Below, in pieces: positions 8,630 through 17,787 of a stretch of DNA of 64,000 bases (the first letter of the stretch is position 1; each line of letters opens with the position of its first letter). The stretch is from Melaminivora sp034675505. GTDB taxonomy: Bacteria; Pseudomonadota; Gammaproteobacteria; Burkholderiales; Burkholderiaceae_C. The translations under genes were made by a program, and so were the position numbers. The stretch lies in NCBI GenBank assembly GCA_034675505.1, contig JAUCDD010000023.1, forward strand, positions 124,001-188,000, given 5' to 3'. Below the pieces are notes generated by a model that was not told the origin of the DNA, ran no database searches, and saw only the letters and a list, made by a program, of their open reading frames with translations.

Positions 8630-9223
8630 TCAGTCGCCGGCAAGACGCGGTTTTGACTGAAAACCCGGCTTGGGAGCCCCCTGGGACTCCAACAGCGCGC
8701 CCGGAGGCAGCACGTCCTGGCGCTCGCTGCCGTCGGTGCTGGCCTGCTGGCCGGGGCGCAGCACGAGGTCGGGCGCGCCGGCGCGGCTCAGGCGCACCCG
8801 GCCGTCGGGCAGGACGTGCACGCTGCGCCCGGCGTAGCTTTCGCCCTGCTGCAGCATCTGGCCGTTGATCCAGGCCGTCGCGCCGTGCCGGCCCCGGGCC
8901 GTGCCCTGCAGCAGCACGCTGGCGGGCTCGCTGGCGGCGGCCTCTGCCGGCGCCGCGCCAGCAGCTGCTTCGGGATCGGCCGCCGCGCCGCCGGGCGGCA
9001 GGTTGCGTGCGTGTTCGATCGCGGCGCGTTGCTGGGGCGTGTAGAACACGCGCGGCCACCGCGCGGCGTCCAGGCCAGGCGGCGCATCCATGGCGGGCGC
9101 CGCGCCGGCCGCCAGCGTACAGATGGCCAGCGCCATGCGGGCGGCGCGGGCAGGCGGCCAGTGCACGGGCAGGCGGTGGACGGCAGGCGGCATGGCGTGG
9201 GGCAGGCGGCTATTGCGCAGCAT
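8630..9223 (-). CDS. MshK-like periplasmic pilus protein
   Basis: 197 residues from the ATG at 9223, which overlaps the end of the MshJ-like gene by 14 bases; an ATG at 9193 (MPPAVHRL) is an alternative. An N-terminal hydrophobic segment (MALAICTLAAGAAPA) suggests export. An Ala/Pro-rich middle is followed by TAWINGQMLQQGESY, a short beta-rich domain with a conserved Trp-Ile-Asn-Gly core. That core is seen in MshK and in PilP/GspC-like secretin partners. Position between MshJ-like and pilin genes supports MshK, whose members are small and poorly conserved. The expected role is to link the inner-membrane platform to the secretin. Confidence 0.6.
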   Translation of the reverse strand: MLRNSRLPHAMPPAVHRLPVHWPPARAARMALAICTLAAGAAPAMDAPPGLDAARWPRVFYTPQQRAAIEHARNLPPGGAAADPEAAAGAAPAEAAASEPASVLLQGTARGRHGATAWINGQMLQQGESYAGRSVHVLPDGRVRLSRAGAPDLVLRPGQQASTDGSERQDVLPPGALLESQGAPKPGFQSKPRLAGD

Positions 9224-9815
9224 TGTTGGCCGGCGCTGGCTGCGGCGCAATGTGCAGGAAATTGACACGGCAGCGCACGGCCAGGCCCTGCGCCGCAGGC
9301 TGATCGAAGATGCAGCCGGCCAGTTGCGCCACTTGCGGATGGCGTGCCTGCAGCTGCTGCAACAGGCGCAGCGCCTCGATCTCATGGACCTGGCGCAGCT
9401 CGACCTGCAGCGCATGGCGTTGCACCTGCGCCTGGGCTTCCTGCGCCTGGGGCAGCGGCAGGATCTCGGGCGGCGCGAGCTGGAAGGTGAGCTGATCGCG
9501 CAGGCCCAGCCCGGCGGCGATCTGCAGCAAATCCTCGACCCACGCGGCGCGCGGTTCGCCGCCGACAAAACCGTCTGCCACCATCTGGCGGTAGCGCGGC
9601 AGGTGCGCGGCGGCATCGGCCTGCTCGGAGCGCGCCAGTTCCAGTTCGCCCTGGGCGGCCTGGCGCTCGGCCTGCGCCTGCTGCCACTGCGGCGCCAGGT
9701 ACAGGCGCACGCCCCACAGCGCGCCCGAGGCCAGCGCGAGCACCAGCGCCGCCGCCAGCAACAGCGCGACGGCCGGTCGCACCAGCGGAAGGATGACCGT
9801 CCACTGGCGGTTCAT
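9210..9815 (-). CDS. MshJ/PilO-like inner-membrane pilus assembly protein
   Basis: 201 residues from MNRQWTV. The ATG overlaps the stop of the MshI-like gene (ATGA), which fixes this start over longer frames. There is one membrane helix (VALLLAAALVLALASGALWG), a coiled coil (about 45-75, rich in Gln, Glu and Ala) and an alpha/beta C-terminal domain. This is the bitopic layout of PilO, GspM and MshJ. It would form the inner-membrane alignment complex with the MshI-like protein. Sequence conservation in this family is low, so the call rests mainly on topology and gene order. Confidence 0.65.
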   Translation of the reverse strand: MNRQWTVILPLVRPAVALLLAAALVLALASGALWGVRLYLAPQWQQAQAERQAAQGELELARSEQADAAAHLPRYRQMVADGFVGGEPRAAWVEDLLQIAAGLGLRDQLTFQLAPPEILPLPQAQEAQAQVQRHALQVELRQVHEIEALRLLQQLQARHPQVAQLAGCIFDQPAAQGLAVRCRVNFLHIAPQPAPANNAAQ

Positions 9816-11293
9816 GGCCGACCCTCCACGGCGGCGGCCGCCGGCGCGGTTGCGCCGGGCGGCTCGGGCGCGCGCGGCTGCAGGCACCATGACCAGCCGG
9901 TCGCGCCCGCATCGGCGCCCGCATTCTGGCCGCCGGCCATGGCGCTGGTGTTCTCGCCGCGCACAGGGTCCAGCACGACCTGCCAGTCCTGCCAGCGGCC
10001 CACGGCCCCGGCCAGTGCCTGCAGCAGCGCCTGGCGCTGGCGCGGCTGCAGGGCCGGATCTGCGTGGATGTCAAAGCGCCATTCAGGCTGCGGCGCCGTG
10101 TTGGCAGCGCCTGTGGTGGCGCCAGCGTCGGGTGCAGGGTCGGCAGCGCTGCAGGGCTGGGCGCGCAGCTGCAGCGCCACGCTCGTCAGCTGCGCCTGCG
10201 GCTGGGCCTGCAGCAGGCCGCCGAGCAGCCACAGGGCCTGGGCCGGGTCGATGGCGGCTTGCAGTTCCTGCTGCTGCACCTGCATGGCCAGCCGCAGAAG
10301 CGGCACGTTGACCTGGCGCTGGGCCAGCTGCTCGCGCAGCGCGGCGGCCTCGGACTGCATCTGGGCCGCCTGCTGGCGCTCTTGCAGGCTGTCCTGGCGC
10401 GACTGCACCAGCGCCCGCGCCTGCAGGCCCAGCAGCGCAAGGCCCGCCAGCAGCAGCACGCCGGTGCCCAGCTGCAGGCTGCGGCGCATGCGCGCGGCCA
10501 AGTGCCCGCGGCGCAGCTCGGCGTCCGCCAGCTGGCCGCGCGCACGCATGCCGGCCAGGGCCAGCACTTCCCCCAACACGTCGTGCGCCGCCAGCCCGGC
10601 GGCGGCTGCAGGCGCCTGCAGGTCGAGTTCGCGCAGCGCCTGCAGCAGTTCGGGGCCGGCCTGCAGCGGCACGACCTGGGGCGGCTGCGCGCGTTCGGTG
10701 ATGCGGTTGTCGGCCAGGTATTTGAGCGTCAGGCCGACCTCGTGCGCCTGCTGGCGCGCCCCGTGCTCGAGCAGTAACCGCGAAAAGACCGGTACTCCGC
10801 TTGCCAGCAGCAGCATGCGCATGCCGTGCGGCAGCGGCAGGCACAGCAGGATGCTGGCCTGCGCGCGCAGCGCGGCCTGGCCTCCGGCCCATTGCGCCAG
10901 CAGGTAGCTCAGGGGCCATACGCCTTCGACGCTGTGGCCGGCCTGCGCCAGTGCCTGCAGCTCGTCGGCCAGCAACGGAGACGACAGGCCGACCGCGTGC
11001 AGCCGAAACGGCCGCGGCAGCAGCGGCTGGGCCGCTGCGCGCTCCCACAGGGCGCGCAGCGGCACATCCGGCAGCAAGGCCTGCAGGCGGGTCTGGATGT
11101 AGCCCTGCCGGTCGCTGCCCATCAGCGCCGGAACGTCCAGCTGCACATGGGTTTCCTCGACCACGTCGGCCAGCACGCGCACGCTGGCGCCAGCTGCCGG
11201 CGGCTCGGCGGGCTGGCCGCGTGCGTCCAGCCATTGCGGCTGCAGCGGGTTGACCAGCAACAGGGAGCTGGCAGAAGTCTTGCGTGCGCTCAT
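9812..11293 (-). CDS. MshI-like (PilM/PilN-fused) pilus assembly protein
   Basis: 493 residues. The first 260 or so form a PilM/GspL-cytoplasmic-like region (GYIQTRLQALLPDVPL, then ILLCLPLPHGMRMLLLASG). One membrane helix follows at about 271-292 (LGTGVLLLAGLALLGLQ). A long coiled coil comes next (SRQDSLQERQQAAQM and on), then a PilN-like domain ending in a Pro/Ala-rich tail. In MSHA systems this role belongs to MshI, sometimes split in two. The start overlaps the stop of the mshG-like gene (ATGA), and the stop overlaps the MshJ-like start. It should anchor the ATPase to the inner-membrane complex. Confidence 0.7.
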   Translation of the reverse strand: MSARKTSASSLLLVNPLQPQWLDARGQPAEPPAAGASVRVLADVVEETHVQLDVPALMGSDRQGYIQTRLQALLPDVPLRALWERAAAQPLLPRPFRLHAVGLSSPLLADELQALAQAGHSVEGVWPLSYLLAQWAGGQAALRAQASILLCLPLPHGMRMLLLASGVPVFSRLLLEHGARQQAHEVGLTLKYLADNRITERAQPPQVVPLQAGPELLQALRELDLQAPAAAAGLAAHDVLGEVLALAGMRARGQLADAELRRGHLAARMRRSLQLGTGVLLLAGLALLGLQARALVQSRQDSLQERQQAAQMQSEAAALREQLAQRQVNVPLLRLAMQVQQQELQAAIDPAQALWLLGGLLQAQPQAQLTSVALQLRAQPCSAADPAPDAGATTGAANTAPQPEWRFDIHADPALQPRQRQALLQALAGAVGRWQDWQVVLDPVRGENTSAMAGGQNAGADAGATGWSWCLQPRAPEPPGATAPAAAAVEGRP

Positions 11294-12489
11294 GCCCGGA
11301 TCTTGGAGATGGTGTCGTAGATGGGGCCCAGCACGGCCAGCATGATCCAGCCCAGGATCAGGCCCAGCGTGACGGTGAGCACCGGCTCGATCAGTGCCTG
11401 CACGCGGCCGATGGCTTCCTCGATGTCGCGGGTGAAGAAATAGCTGACGTTGGCCAGGGCCTCGTCCAGCGCACCCGTCACCTCGCCCACGCGCAGCATG
11501 CGCACCACCAGGGCCGGAAAAAGGTTTTCCTGCGCGAAGGCTTCACTGATGGCGCTGCCGGTCGCGATGCGCTCGCGCACCCGCACCAGGGCCTGCTGCA
11601 CCGGCAGATTGGCCGTGACGCGCTCGCAATAGCCGAGTGCCTCTATGACAGGGATGCCGGTGCGGTACATGAGCGCGAAGCTGTCCATGAGCCGGGCCAG
11701 GATGATTTTCTTGATGACCGGCCCGACCATCGGCAGCGTCAGCATGGCGCTGTGCAGCCGAAAGCGCACGCGCTCATTGGCCCGCGCAGCCAGCGCCACG
11801 CCAAAGACCAGGGCCACCGGCGTCGGCAGGATCAGCCACCAGTAGTTGACGAAGGCCTTGGAGATCCAGATCAGCATGCGCGTCTGCAGCGGAACCTCCT
11901 GCCCCATGTTGGCAATGAAGCCCACCAGTTGCGGCACCAGGTAGACCATCAGGAACACCACCACGCCCGAGATGGTGATGGTGACGAAGGCCGGGTACAG
12001 GATCAGCTTCTTGGTCTGCGCGGCCAGCTCGGCCTGCCACTTGAGCGAACGCACCAGCTCCGCCAGCACTTCGGCCAGCTGGCCGGTCACCTCGCCCGAG
12101 CGCACCAGATGCACCATGACGTCGCTGAACACCGCCGGGTCGGCCCCCATGGCGCTGGCCAGCGTGCTGCCGCTCTGGATGCGGTCCATCAAGCCGGCAG
12201 CCACCTGGCGCAGCTGCAGGCTGTCGGCGCCGTCGCGCAGGTCGGCCAGCGCGTCCAGCACCGGCACGCCCGAGCGCAGCAGCATCTGCAGGTGAAACAG
12301 CAGGTTGATCATCTCGCGCTGCGGCAGGCGTGCCGTGCGCAGCGTGAGCTGGCGCACGACGCCGAAACGGATGGGCGAGAGGCCGGCGGCGTCCAGCTGC
12401 GCCTGCAGGTCGGCTTCGTGCAAGGCGCTGATCTGGCCCTTCACGATCTGTCCGGCGGCGTTGACGGCGCGGTAGCGGTAGCGCGGCAT
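11290..12489 (-). CDS. Type II secretion/MSHA inner-membrane platform protein (GspF family)
   Basis: 399 residues, the normal GspF/PilC/MshG size. The N-terminus YRYRAVNAAGQIVKG is the typical opening of the family. Two T2SSF domains are visible. The first starts at REMINLLFHLQMLLRSGVP, followed by GSTLASAM and later LVRSGEVTGQL. The second starts at MDSFALMYRTGIP, with LVVRMLRVGEVTGAL. Strong hydrophobic helices lie at about 160-190, 205-230 and at the C-terminus (LTVTLGLILGWIMLAVLGPIYDT). The gene lies 24 bases after the ATPase gene and overlaps the MshI-like gene. It transmits force from the ATPase to growing pilin in the inner membrane. Confidence 0.88.
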   Translation of the reverse strand: MPRYRYRAVNAAGQIVKGQISALHEADLQAQLDAAGLSPIRFGVVRQLTLRTARLPQREMINLLFHLQMLLRSGVPVLDALADLRDGADSLQLRQVAAGLMDRIQSGSTLASAMGADPAVFSDVMVHLVRSGEVTGQLAEVLAELVRSLKWQAELAAQTKKLILYPAFVTITISGVVVFLMVYLVPQLVGFIANMGQEVPLQTRMLIWISKAFVNYWWLILPTPVALVFGVALAARANERVRFRLHSAMLTLPMVGPVIKKIILARLMDSFALMYRTGIPVIEALGYCERVTANLPVQQALVRVRERIATGSAISEAFAQENLFPALVVRMLRVGEVTGALDEALANVSYFFTRDIEEAIGRVQALIEPVLTVTLGLILGWIMLAVLGPIYDTISKIRA

Positions 12490-12513
12490 GGCGGTGCGTG
12501 CGACAGGCCGTGG

Positions 12514-14241
12514 CTACAGGCGCGCAGTGAGGTCCACCACGCGGCCGATCTCCTCGACCGTGGTGATGCCTTCCTGGACACGGCGCAGGCCATCGTCGGC
12601 CATGGGCACGAAGCCGTTCGCACAGGCGTGGCTGGTGAGTTCGCCAATCGTGGCGTTGCGCGTGATGAGCTCGTCCAGCGCACCGTCCATGCGCAGCAGT
12701 TCCATGATGGCCAGCCGCCCGCGGTAGCCCTGGAAGCCGCAGGCCTCGCAGCCGCCGGCGTGCGCCCGGTACACCGTGGCGCCCACGGCCTTGGCGCCCA
12801 TCAGGAGCGCCTCGGCGCTGCCCTCCTGCACCTGCATGGGTTCGCGGCAGTGCTTGCACACGCGGCGCACCAGCCGCTGGGCGACGATGCCGATGATGTT
12901 GCCGGCCATGACCTCGGGCGAGACGCCCAGGTCCTTGATGCGCTGGAAGCTGCGCAGCGCCGAGTTGGTGTGCAGCGTGGAAAACACCTGGTGGCCGGTC
13001 ATGGCGGCGCGGAACGCCATCTCGGCCGTGTCCTTGTCGCGCACCTCGCCCACCAGGATGATGTCCGGGTCCTGGCGCATCAGCGAGCGCACGCCGGCGG
13101 AAAAGTCGATCTTGCTGCCATCCGAGATCGAGGTCTGGCGGATGCGCGTGATCGGGTACTCCACCGGGTCTTCCAGCGTCATGATGTTGACGCTCTCGTC
13201 GTTCAGGTGGTTGAGCACGGAGTACAGCGTGGTGGTCTTGCCCGAGCCGGTGGGGCCGGTGACCAGGATGATGCCCTCCGGGCGCGCCAGCATCAGGTCC
13301 AGCAGGTAGTACTGCTCATCGGTCAGGCCCAGCTGGCGGTACTCGACGATGCCGCGCTTGGCATCCAGCACGCGCAGGACGAAGTTCTCGCCGTGGATGG
13401 TCGGCTGCACGGCAGCGCGAAAGTCCACGCTGCGGGCGCTGATGGACAGCGACACGCGCCCGTCCTGCGGCGCGCGGCTCTCGGCGATGTTCATGCCGGC
13501 CAGGAGCTTCAGGCGCACCAGCATGGCGTTCCAGTAGCGCCCGTGCAGCACGCGCACCTGGCGCAGCACGCCGTCGATGCGGTAGCGGATGCGCAGGAAC
13601 TGCCCCTCGGGCTCGAAGTGGATGTCGGACGCCAGCTTGTGCACCGCGTCCGACAGCAGTGCATCGACCAGCCGCACCACCGGGTGGCTGTAGCCGCCCT
13701 GGCCCTGCGCGAGCGAGGCGACGTCGAGCTGGCCGGTCTCGATCTCGTGGATGATGCCGTCGATCGACAGTTCGTAGCCGTAGAACTGGTCGATGGCCGA
13801 AACCACTTCGGCGGCGCTGGCCAGCCGCCAGACGATGACCACGCCCACGCCGACATGCGCGCGGATCTGGTCGGCGGCGATGATGTCGTTGGGCTTGGGG
13901 CTGGCCAGCACGAGCTGCTGCGTGTCGGCCTGGAAGGACACCGGAAAGACCTGGAAGCGCAGCGCCATGGCCTTGGGCACGCGCGCCAGCGCCTCGGGGT
14001 CGGCCAGCACGGACTGCAGCTCTATGGTCTGCTGGCCCAGCGTCTGGCCCAGCGCCTCGCGCATGGCGTCCTCGGTCACGAAGCCCAGCGCGATCAGCGC
14101 ATCGCCCAGCTGGGCCCCGGTCTTTTTCTGCTCCAGCAGCGCAATCTGGATCTGGTCGGCCGAGACCAGGCCCATGTGCAGCAGGCGGTCGCCCAGGCGC
14201 ATGGGCGGGCGCGGCGTGCCAGCGGCGGCGTCGGCGCTCAC
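12514..14241 (-). CDS. mshE: Type II/IV pilus assembly ATPase with MshEN-like N-terminus
   Basis: 575 residues from a GTG at 14241 that overlaps the stop of the TPR gene (GTGA); the earlier open frame is in a region coding for the TPR protein. The N-terminal domain has two repeated motifs: RLGDRLLHMGLVSADQIQIA, then LGDALIALGFVTEDAMREAL. These match the MshEN c-di-GMP-binding pattern. The GspE core has Walker A GPTGSGKTTT near residue 327, the Asp box VEYPITRIRQ and Walker B DPDIILVGEVRD. A tetracysteine zinc motif (VCKHCREP and GCEACGFQ) lies near 460 and 499. It powers pilus extension. The N-terminal motif suggests direct c-di-GMP control. Confidence 0.88.
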   Translation of the reverse strand: MSADAAAGTPRPPMRLGDRLLHMGLVSADQIQIALLEQKKTGAQLGDALIALGFVTEDAMREALGQTLGQQTIELQSVLADPEALARVPKAMALRFQVFPVSFQADTQQLVLASPKPNDIIAADQIRAHVGVGVVIVWRLASAAEVVSAIDQFYGYELSIDGIIHEIETGQLDVASLAQGQGGYSHPVVRLVDALLSDAVHKLASDIHFEPEGQFLRIRYRIDGVLRQVRVLHGRYWNAMLVRLKLLAGMNIAESRAPQDGRVSLSISARSVDFRAAVQPTIHGENFVLRVLDAKRGIVEYRQLGLTDEQYYLLDLMLARPEGIILVTGPTGSGKTTTLYSVLNHLNDESVNIMTLEDPVEYPITRIRQTSISDGSKIDFSAGVRSLMRQDPDIILVGEVRDKDTAEMAFRAAMTGHQVFSTLHTNSALRSFQRIKDLGVSPEVMAGNIIGIVAQRLVRRVCKHCREPMQVQEGSAEALLMGAKAVGATVYRAHAGGCEACGFQGYRGRLAIMELLRMDGALDELITRNATIGELTSHACANGFVPMADDGLRRVQEGITTVEEIGRVVDLTARL

Positions 14242-15993
14242 CGCTGCCACAGCAGCTCCTGCAGTTCGCTGATGCGCCGCTGGGCGGCGCGCACGGGAAT
14301 CCCGGCCGCGCCCAGCTGCAATGCCTGGCGGTACATCTGCATGGCATCCTGCGGCCGCTGCAGCTGGTCCAGCGCCACGGCCAGGTTGTAGGCCTGCGCG
14401 GCGCCGCCGGGGGCGAGCTGCTGCGCCTGGGTCAGCGGCGCCAGCGCCTCGGGCCAGCGGCCCTGGCGGCCCAGCAGCTGGCCCAGCGCGCCCTGGGCGG
14501 CGGCGTCGCGCGGCTGGCGCTCGATCCACTCGCGCAGCCGGCTTTCGGCGCTGGCCGGATCGGACTGCGCCAGCAAGGCCAGCGACCCCACCCGGGCGGT
14601 ATCGTTGCCCGGCCACAGCTCCAGGCTGCGCTGATAGGCCTGCCAGGCAGCGTCGCTGCGGCCCTGGCGCTGCAGGGCCACGGCCAGGCCCAGCGCGGCG
14701 TCGGCGTCGTCCGGGCGTTCAGCCAGCACCTGCTGGTACAGCTGCCCGGCCCGCGCAGCCTCGCCGCGCTGCAACGCGGCCCAAGCGTCCTGCAGGTGCT
14801 CGGGAGCCTGCGAGCGCGACACCTCGACGCCGCTGCCCTGGCCGGGAGCGCCAGCGGCGGGCGCACGTTCCTGCTGCGGCGCTGCGGCCGGGGCTGCCTG
14901 CAGCGCAGCATCCGGGGCCGGCGCGCGGGTGCCTGCGGCGCCAGGAGCGGCGCGCGCTGCAGCCGGCTGCGGCGCCTGGGCCGGCGCAGCGCCGGGCTGC
15001 GCCAGCGCAGCCGGTGCGGGCGCAGGAGCAGGCGCAGGGGCAATTGCCGCCGCAGTGGCGGGCATGGCCGCAGGCGCAGGCGCAGCAACAGGCGCCGGCG
15101 CGGCCGCCGGCGCCGTGCCGGGGACGCGGGCCGGCGCGGCTGCTGCCGCCGGCGCAGGCTCAGGCAGCGCGGCGGCGGGCGCCGGCTCGGGCGTCGCCGG
15201 CAGGGCCGCAGGCGGGTGGGCGGCGCCGGCGGTTTCAGTGGTTTCGGTGACGGGCGCCGCGTCCGGGACAGCCTCGGGATTGGGCAGCGGCGCGGCCGGC
15301 GGGGCATTCAGCGCCAGGCCAGGCGCGGCCAGGCTTTGTGGCTGCAGCGACTGCCAGTATTGCCAGCCCAGCCAGCCCAGCACGGCCAGCGACACGCCGG
15401 CCAGCAAGCCGACCGTCAGCCGCCGGCCGCGATGGCCGGGTGGGCGGGCAATAGAGGTGGCGCCGCGCGTTGCCCCCACCATGGCCTGCGCGGCCTCGCG
15501 CGCCTGCGCGGCGCGGGCGGCGGCTGCCTCGGGCCTGGCCGGGCGCGGTGCCTGCGCCGGCGTGGCGGCAGCAGCAGCAGCCGGCGGCAGGCCGGCCCCG
15601 CCGGGCGCCGTCGTTGCCGCTGCGGTGGGGGGTGCCGACACTTCCGGCGCGCCAGCGGCGGCCAGCGCGGCGGCGGCAATGCCGGCTCCCGCAGGGCGCG
15701 CCAAGGGCGCGGCGGCGGCCGGGCCGTCGTGCTCCAGCCCCGGCTCCGGCGCCGGCGCGGCCGGCACCTGCGGCGCGGGTGCTGCGGCGGGCGCCACAGG
15801 GGCCGCGGGGCTGGCTGCCTCCTGGGGCGGGGTGATCTCCAGGGGCGCGAGCGACAGCCCCCCGGCCGCATCCTGCACATCCAGGGCGGGACGCTGGACG
15901 GGCGCGGCCGGGCGCGGCGGCCGGCGGCGCCGGCTCGGCGGTGTCCGGCGAGCGATCAGGGTTGCGCCGCAGCGCCTCCAGCAGCAGGCTCAT
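14238..15993 (-). CDS. MshN-like TPR protein, frame disrupted near its 5' end
   Basis: The coupled start at 15993 (ATGA overlap with the secretin stop) gives MSLLLEALRRNPDRSPDTAE, a typical opening of MshN/GspB-like proteins. This frame then runs out of sense. The remaining protein continues in another frame as RPALDVQDAAGGLSLAPLEI and on to 14238. A net one-base surplus in the GC-only tract at about 15895-15930 explains the break. Downstream come a very Ala/Pro-rich stretch, a membrane helix (LTVGLLAGVSLAVLGWLGW), a second Ala/Pro linker, and at least four TPR-like repeats in the last 200 residues (DAWAALQRGEAARAGQLYQQ onwards). Intact length would be about 584. It may be a true frameshift or a sequence error. 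It would bridge the inner membrane to the secretin. Confidence 0.75.
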
Positions 15994-17787
15994 GGCTGCC
16001 CTCCGGGACTGGATTGCGGCGCCGGCGCCATGCGCTCGGGCAGGGGCCGCAGGGCATCGCTCAAATGGGGCTCGAACGCCTGCAGGTCGCCGGTCAGGCT
16101 GGCGCTGGTGACCACCGTGGGGCGCAGGAAGATGACCAGCTCGCTCTTGCTGTTGGCCTTCTTGCGGTACTTGAACAGCTCGCCCACGCCGGGCACGCTG
16201 CCGATGAAGGGGGTCTGGTCGGTGCTGCTGGACACGTCGTCGCGCATCAGTCCGCCCAGGACAGCCGTGTCGCCCGAGCGCACCTTGATCACCGACTCCA
16301 TCTCGCGCGTCTGGATCTGCGGAATGCGGCTGCTGACCTCGGCCAGGTTCATCCTGTCGTTGCGCGCCATGGCCAGGTAGATGGGCACGGCCGGGTCCTC
16401 GACATAGCCGACCACGCGCGACAGCGTGGGGCGCAGCACCAGGGTGACCTCGTCGCCTTCGCCGACCAGCGGCATCACGCTCATCACCAGCCCGACCGAG
16501 ACGCTGTTGGGCGTGGACGTGAGGTTGAAGATGGGCGCGCTGCCCTGCACGCCGGCGGTGTAGTTGGCCGTGAGGGTGAAATACACCAGGTCCTCGGTGA
16601 CCTTCAGCATGGCGGCCTGATTGTTCAGCGCGCTGATCTTGGGGCTGGACAGCACCTTGGTGTTACCAAACGACTCCAGCAGGCGCAGCGCGACGTTCAG
16701 CTGCATGGCGCTGTTGTTGCCGATGCGGGTCAGGGAGGGCGTGAAGTTGCCCATGCTGGGTATCACGCCGCTGACGGGCACGCCTGAAGGCATGGAGCCG
16801 CCGGCGGGGCCGATCTGCAGCAGCGGCAGGCCGTTGCGCAGCAGCGACCAGTTGATGCCCTGCTGGTAGTCGTCGGACAGGTTGACCTCGACGATGGTGG
16901 CCTCGATCATCACCTGGCGCCCGGCGCTCTTCATCACCCGATCGACGAATTCGCGCACCCGCATGTGCTGGCGGTAGGTGGCGCGCACCGACACCACGCC
17001 GGTTTCCGGGTTGGCGATGACCGACGCCGACTCGCGAAAGCGCGCCGGTGCCGCGGCCGGCGCGGGCGCGCCGGGTACGGGCGCTGGCGCCGGTGCGGCG
17101 GCAGCGGCCTCGGCGCCCTCGGGCAACAGCCGGTCGGTCTCGCGCAGCAGGTCGCGCAGGTTTTGCGTCAGCGTCGCCCAGAAGCGGTTTTGCGAGGTGT
17201 TGGACAGCCGGCTGGTGGAGCTGTTGCCCTCCCCCGCCCCCGCCCCCGCCGCCGCTGCCGCCACGCCCGATGCTGGTGCTGGCCGACATGGCGCTTTGCG
17301 ACTCGCGCGCCAGGTTCAGGTAGTCCACCCGGTAGTGGCGCAGCACCGGCGAGTCGGGCATCACGAACAGGTTGCGCCCCTCCATCTCCCAGCGCATGCT
17401 GACCTGCTGGGCCGCGCGGTCCAGGATCTCGGGCAGCGTCTGGTCGATGGCGTTCATGCTGACCGTGCCGGCCAGCTCGGGGTGTACGTCCAGGTTCAGC
17501 CGCGCGTCGCGCGCGATGGCAAACAACAGGTTGCGGACGTCCACGTTGTGGACGCTGACCGAGAACCGCTCGGTACGCCCGCGCTCGGCGCCACCGGGCG
17601 GCGGCGGCAGCAGCGGCGCATCGACCAGCGCCGGCGGCTGGCCGGGCGCGGCCGGCTTGGGGCGCAGGTGGGCGGCGCTGGGCTCGGGCGGATTGCTGGC
17701 GCAGCCCGACAGGCTGGCCAGCAACAGCAGGGCCAGCACCGGGCAGGTGGCTGCACGCAGCAGACGCATGGATGGGACCGGCTTCAT
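15990..17787 (-). CDS. MshL-like secretin lipoprotein, frame disrupted in a poly-Gly tract
   Basis: The start at 17787 (MKPVPSMRLL) overlaps the stop of the AAA gene (ATGA). A lipoprotein signal (LALLLLASLSGC) leads into an STN domain (FSVSVHNVDVRNLLFAIARD) and a short N-terminal module ending SAMSASTSIGRGGSGG. The frame then fails inside a run of Gly codons at about 17225-17250. The sequence resumes one base out of frame as GNSSTSRLSNTSQNRF. The secretin domain follows, with GRQVMIEATIVEVNLSDDYQ, VLSSPKISALNNQAAMLKV and SGDTAVLGGLMRDDVSSSTD. A net one-base surplus is implied, and the intact protein would have about 598 residues. It forms the outer-membrane channel for the pilus. Confidence 0.82.
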
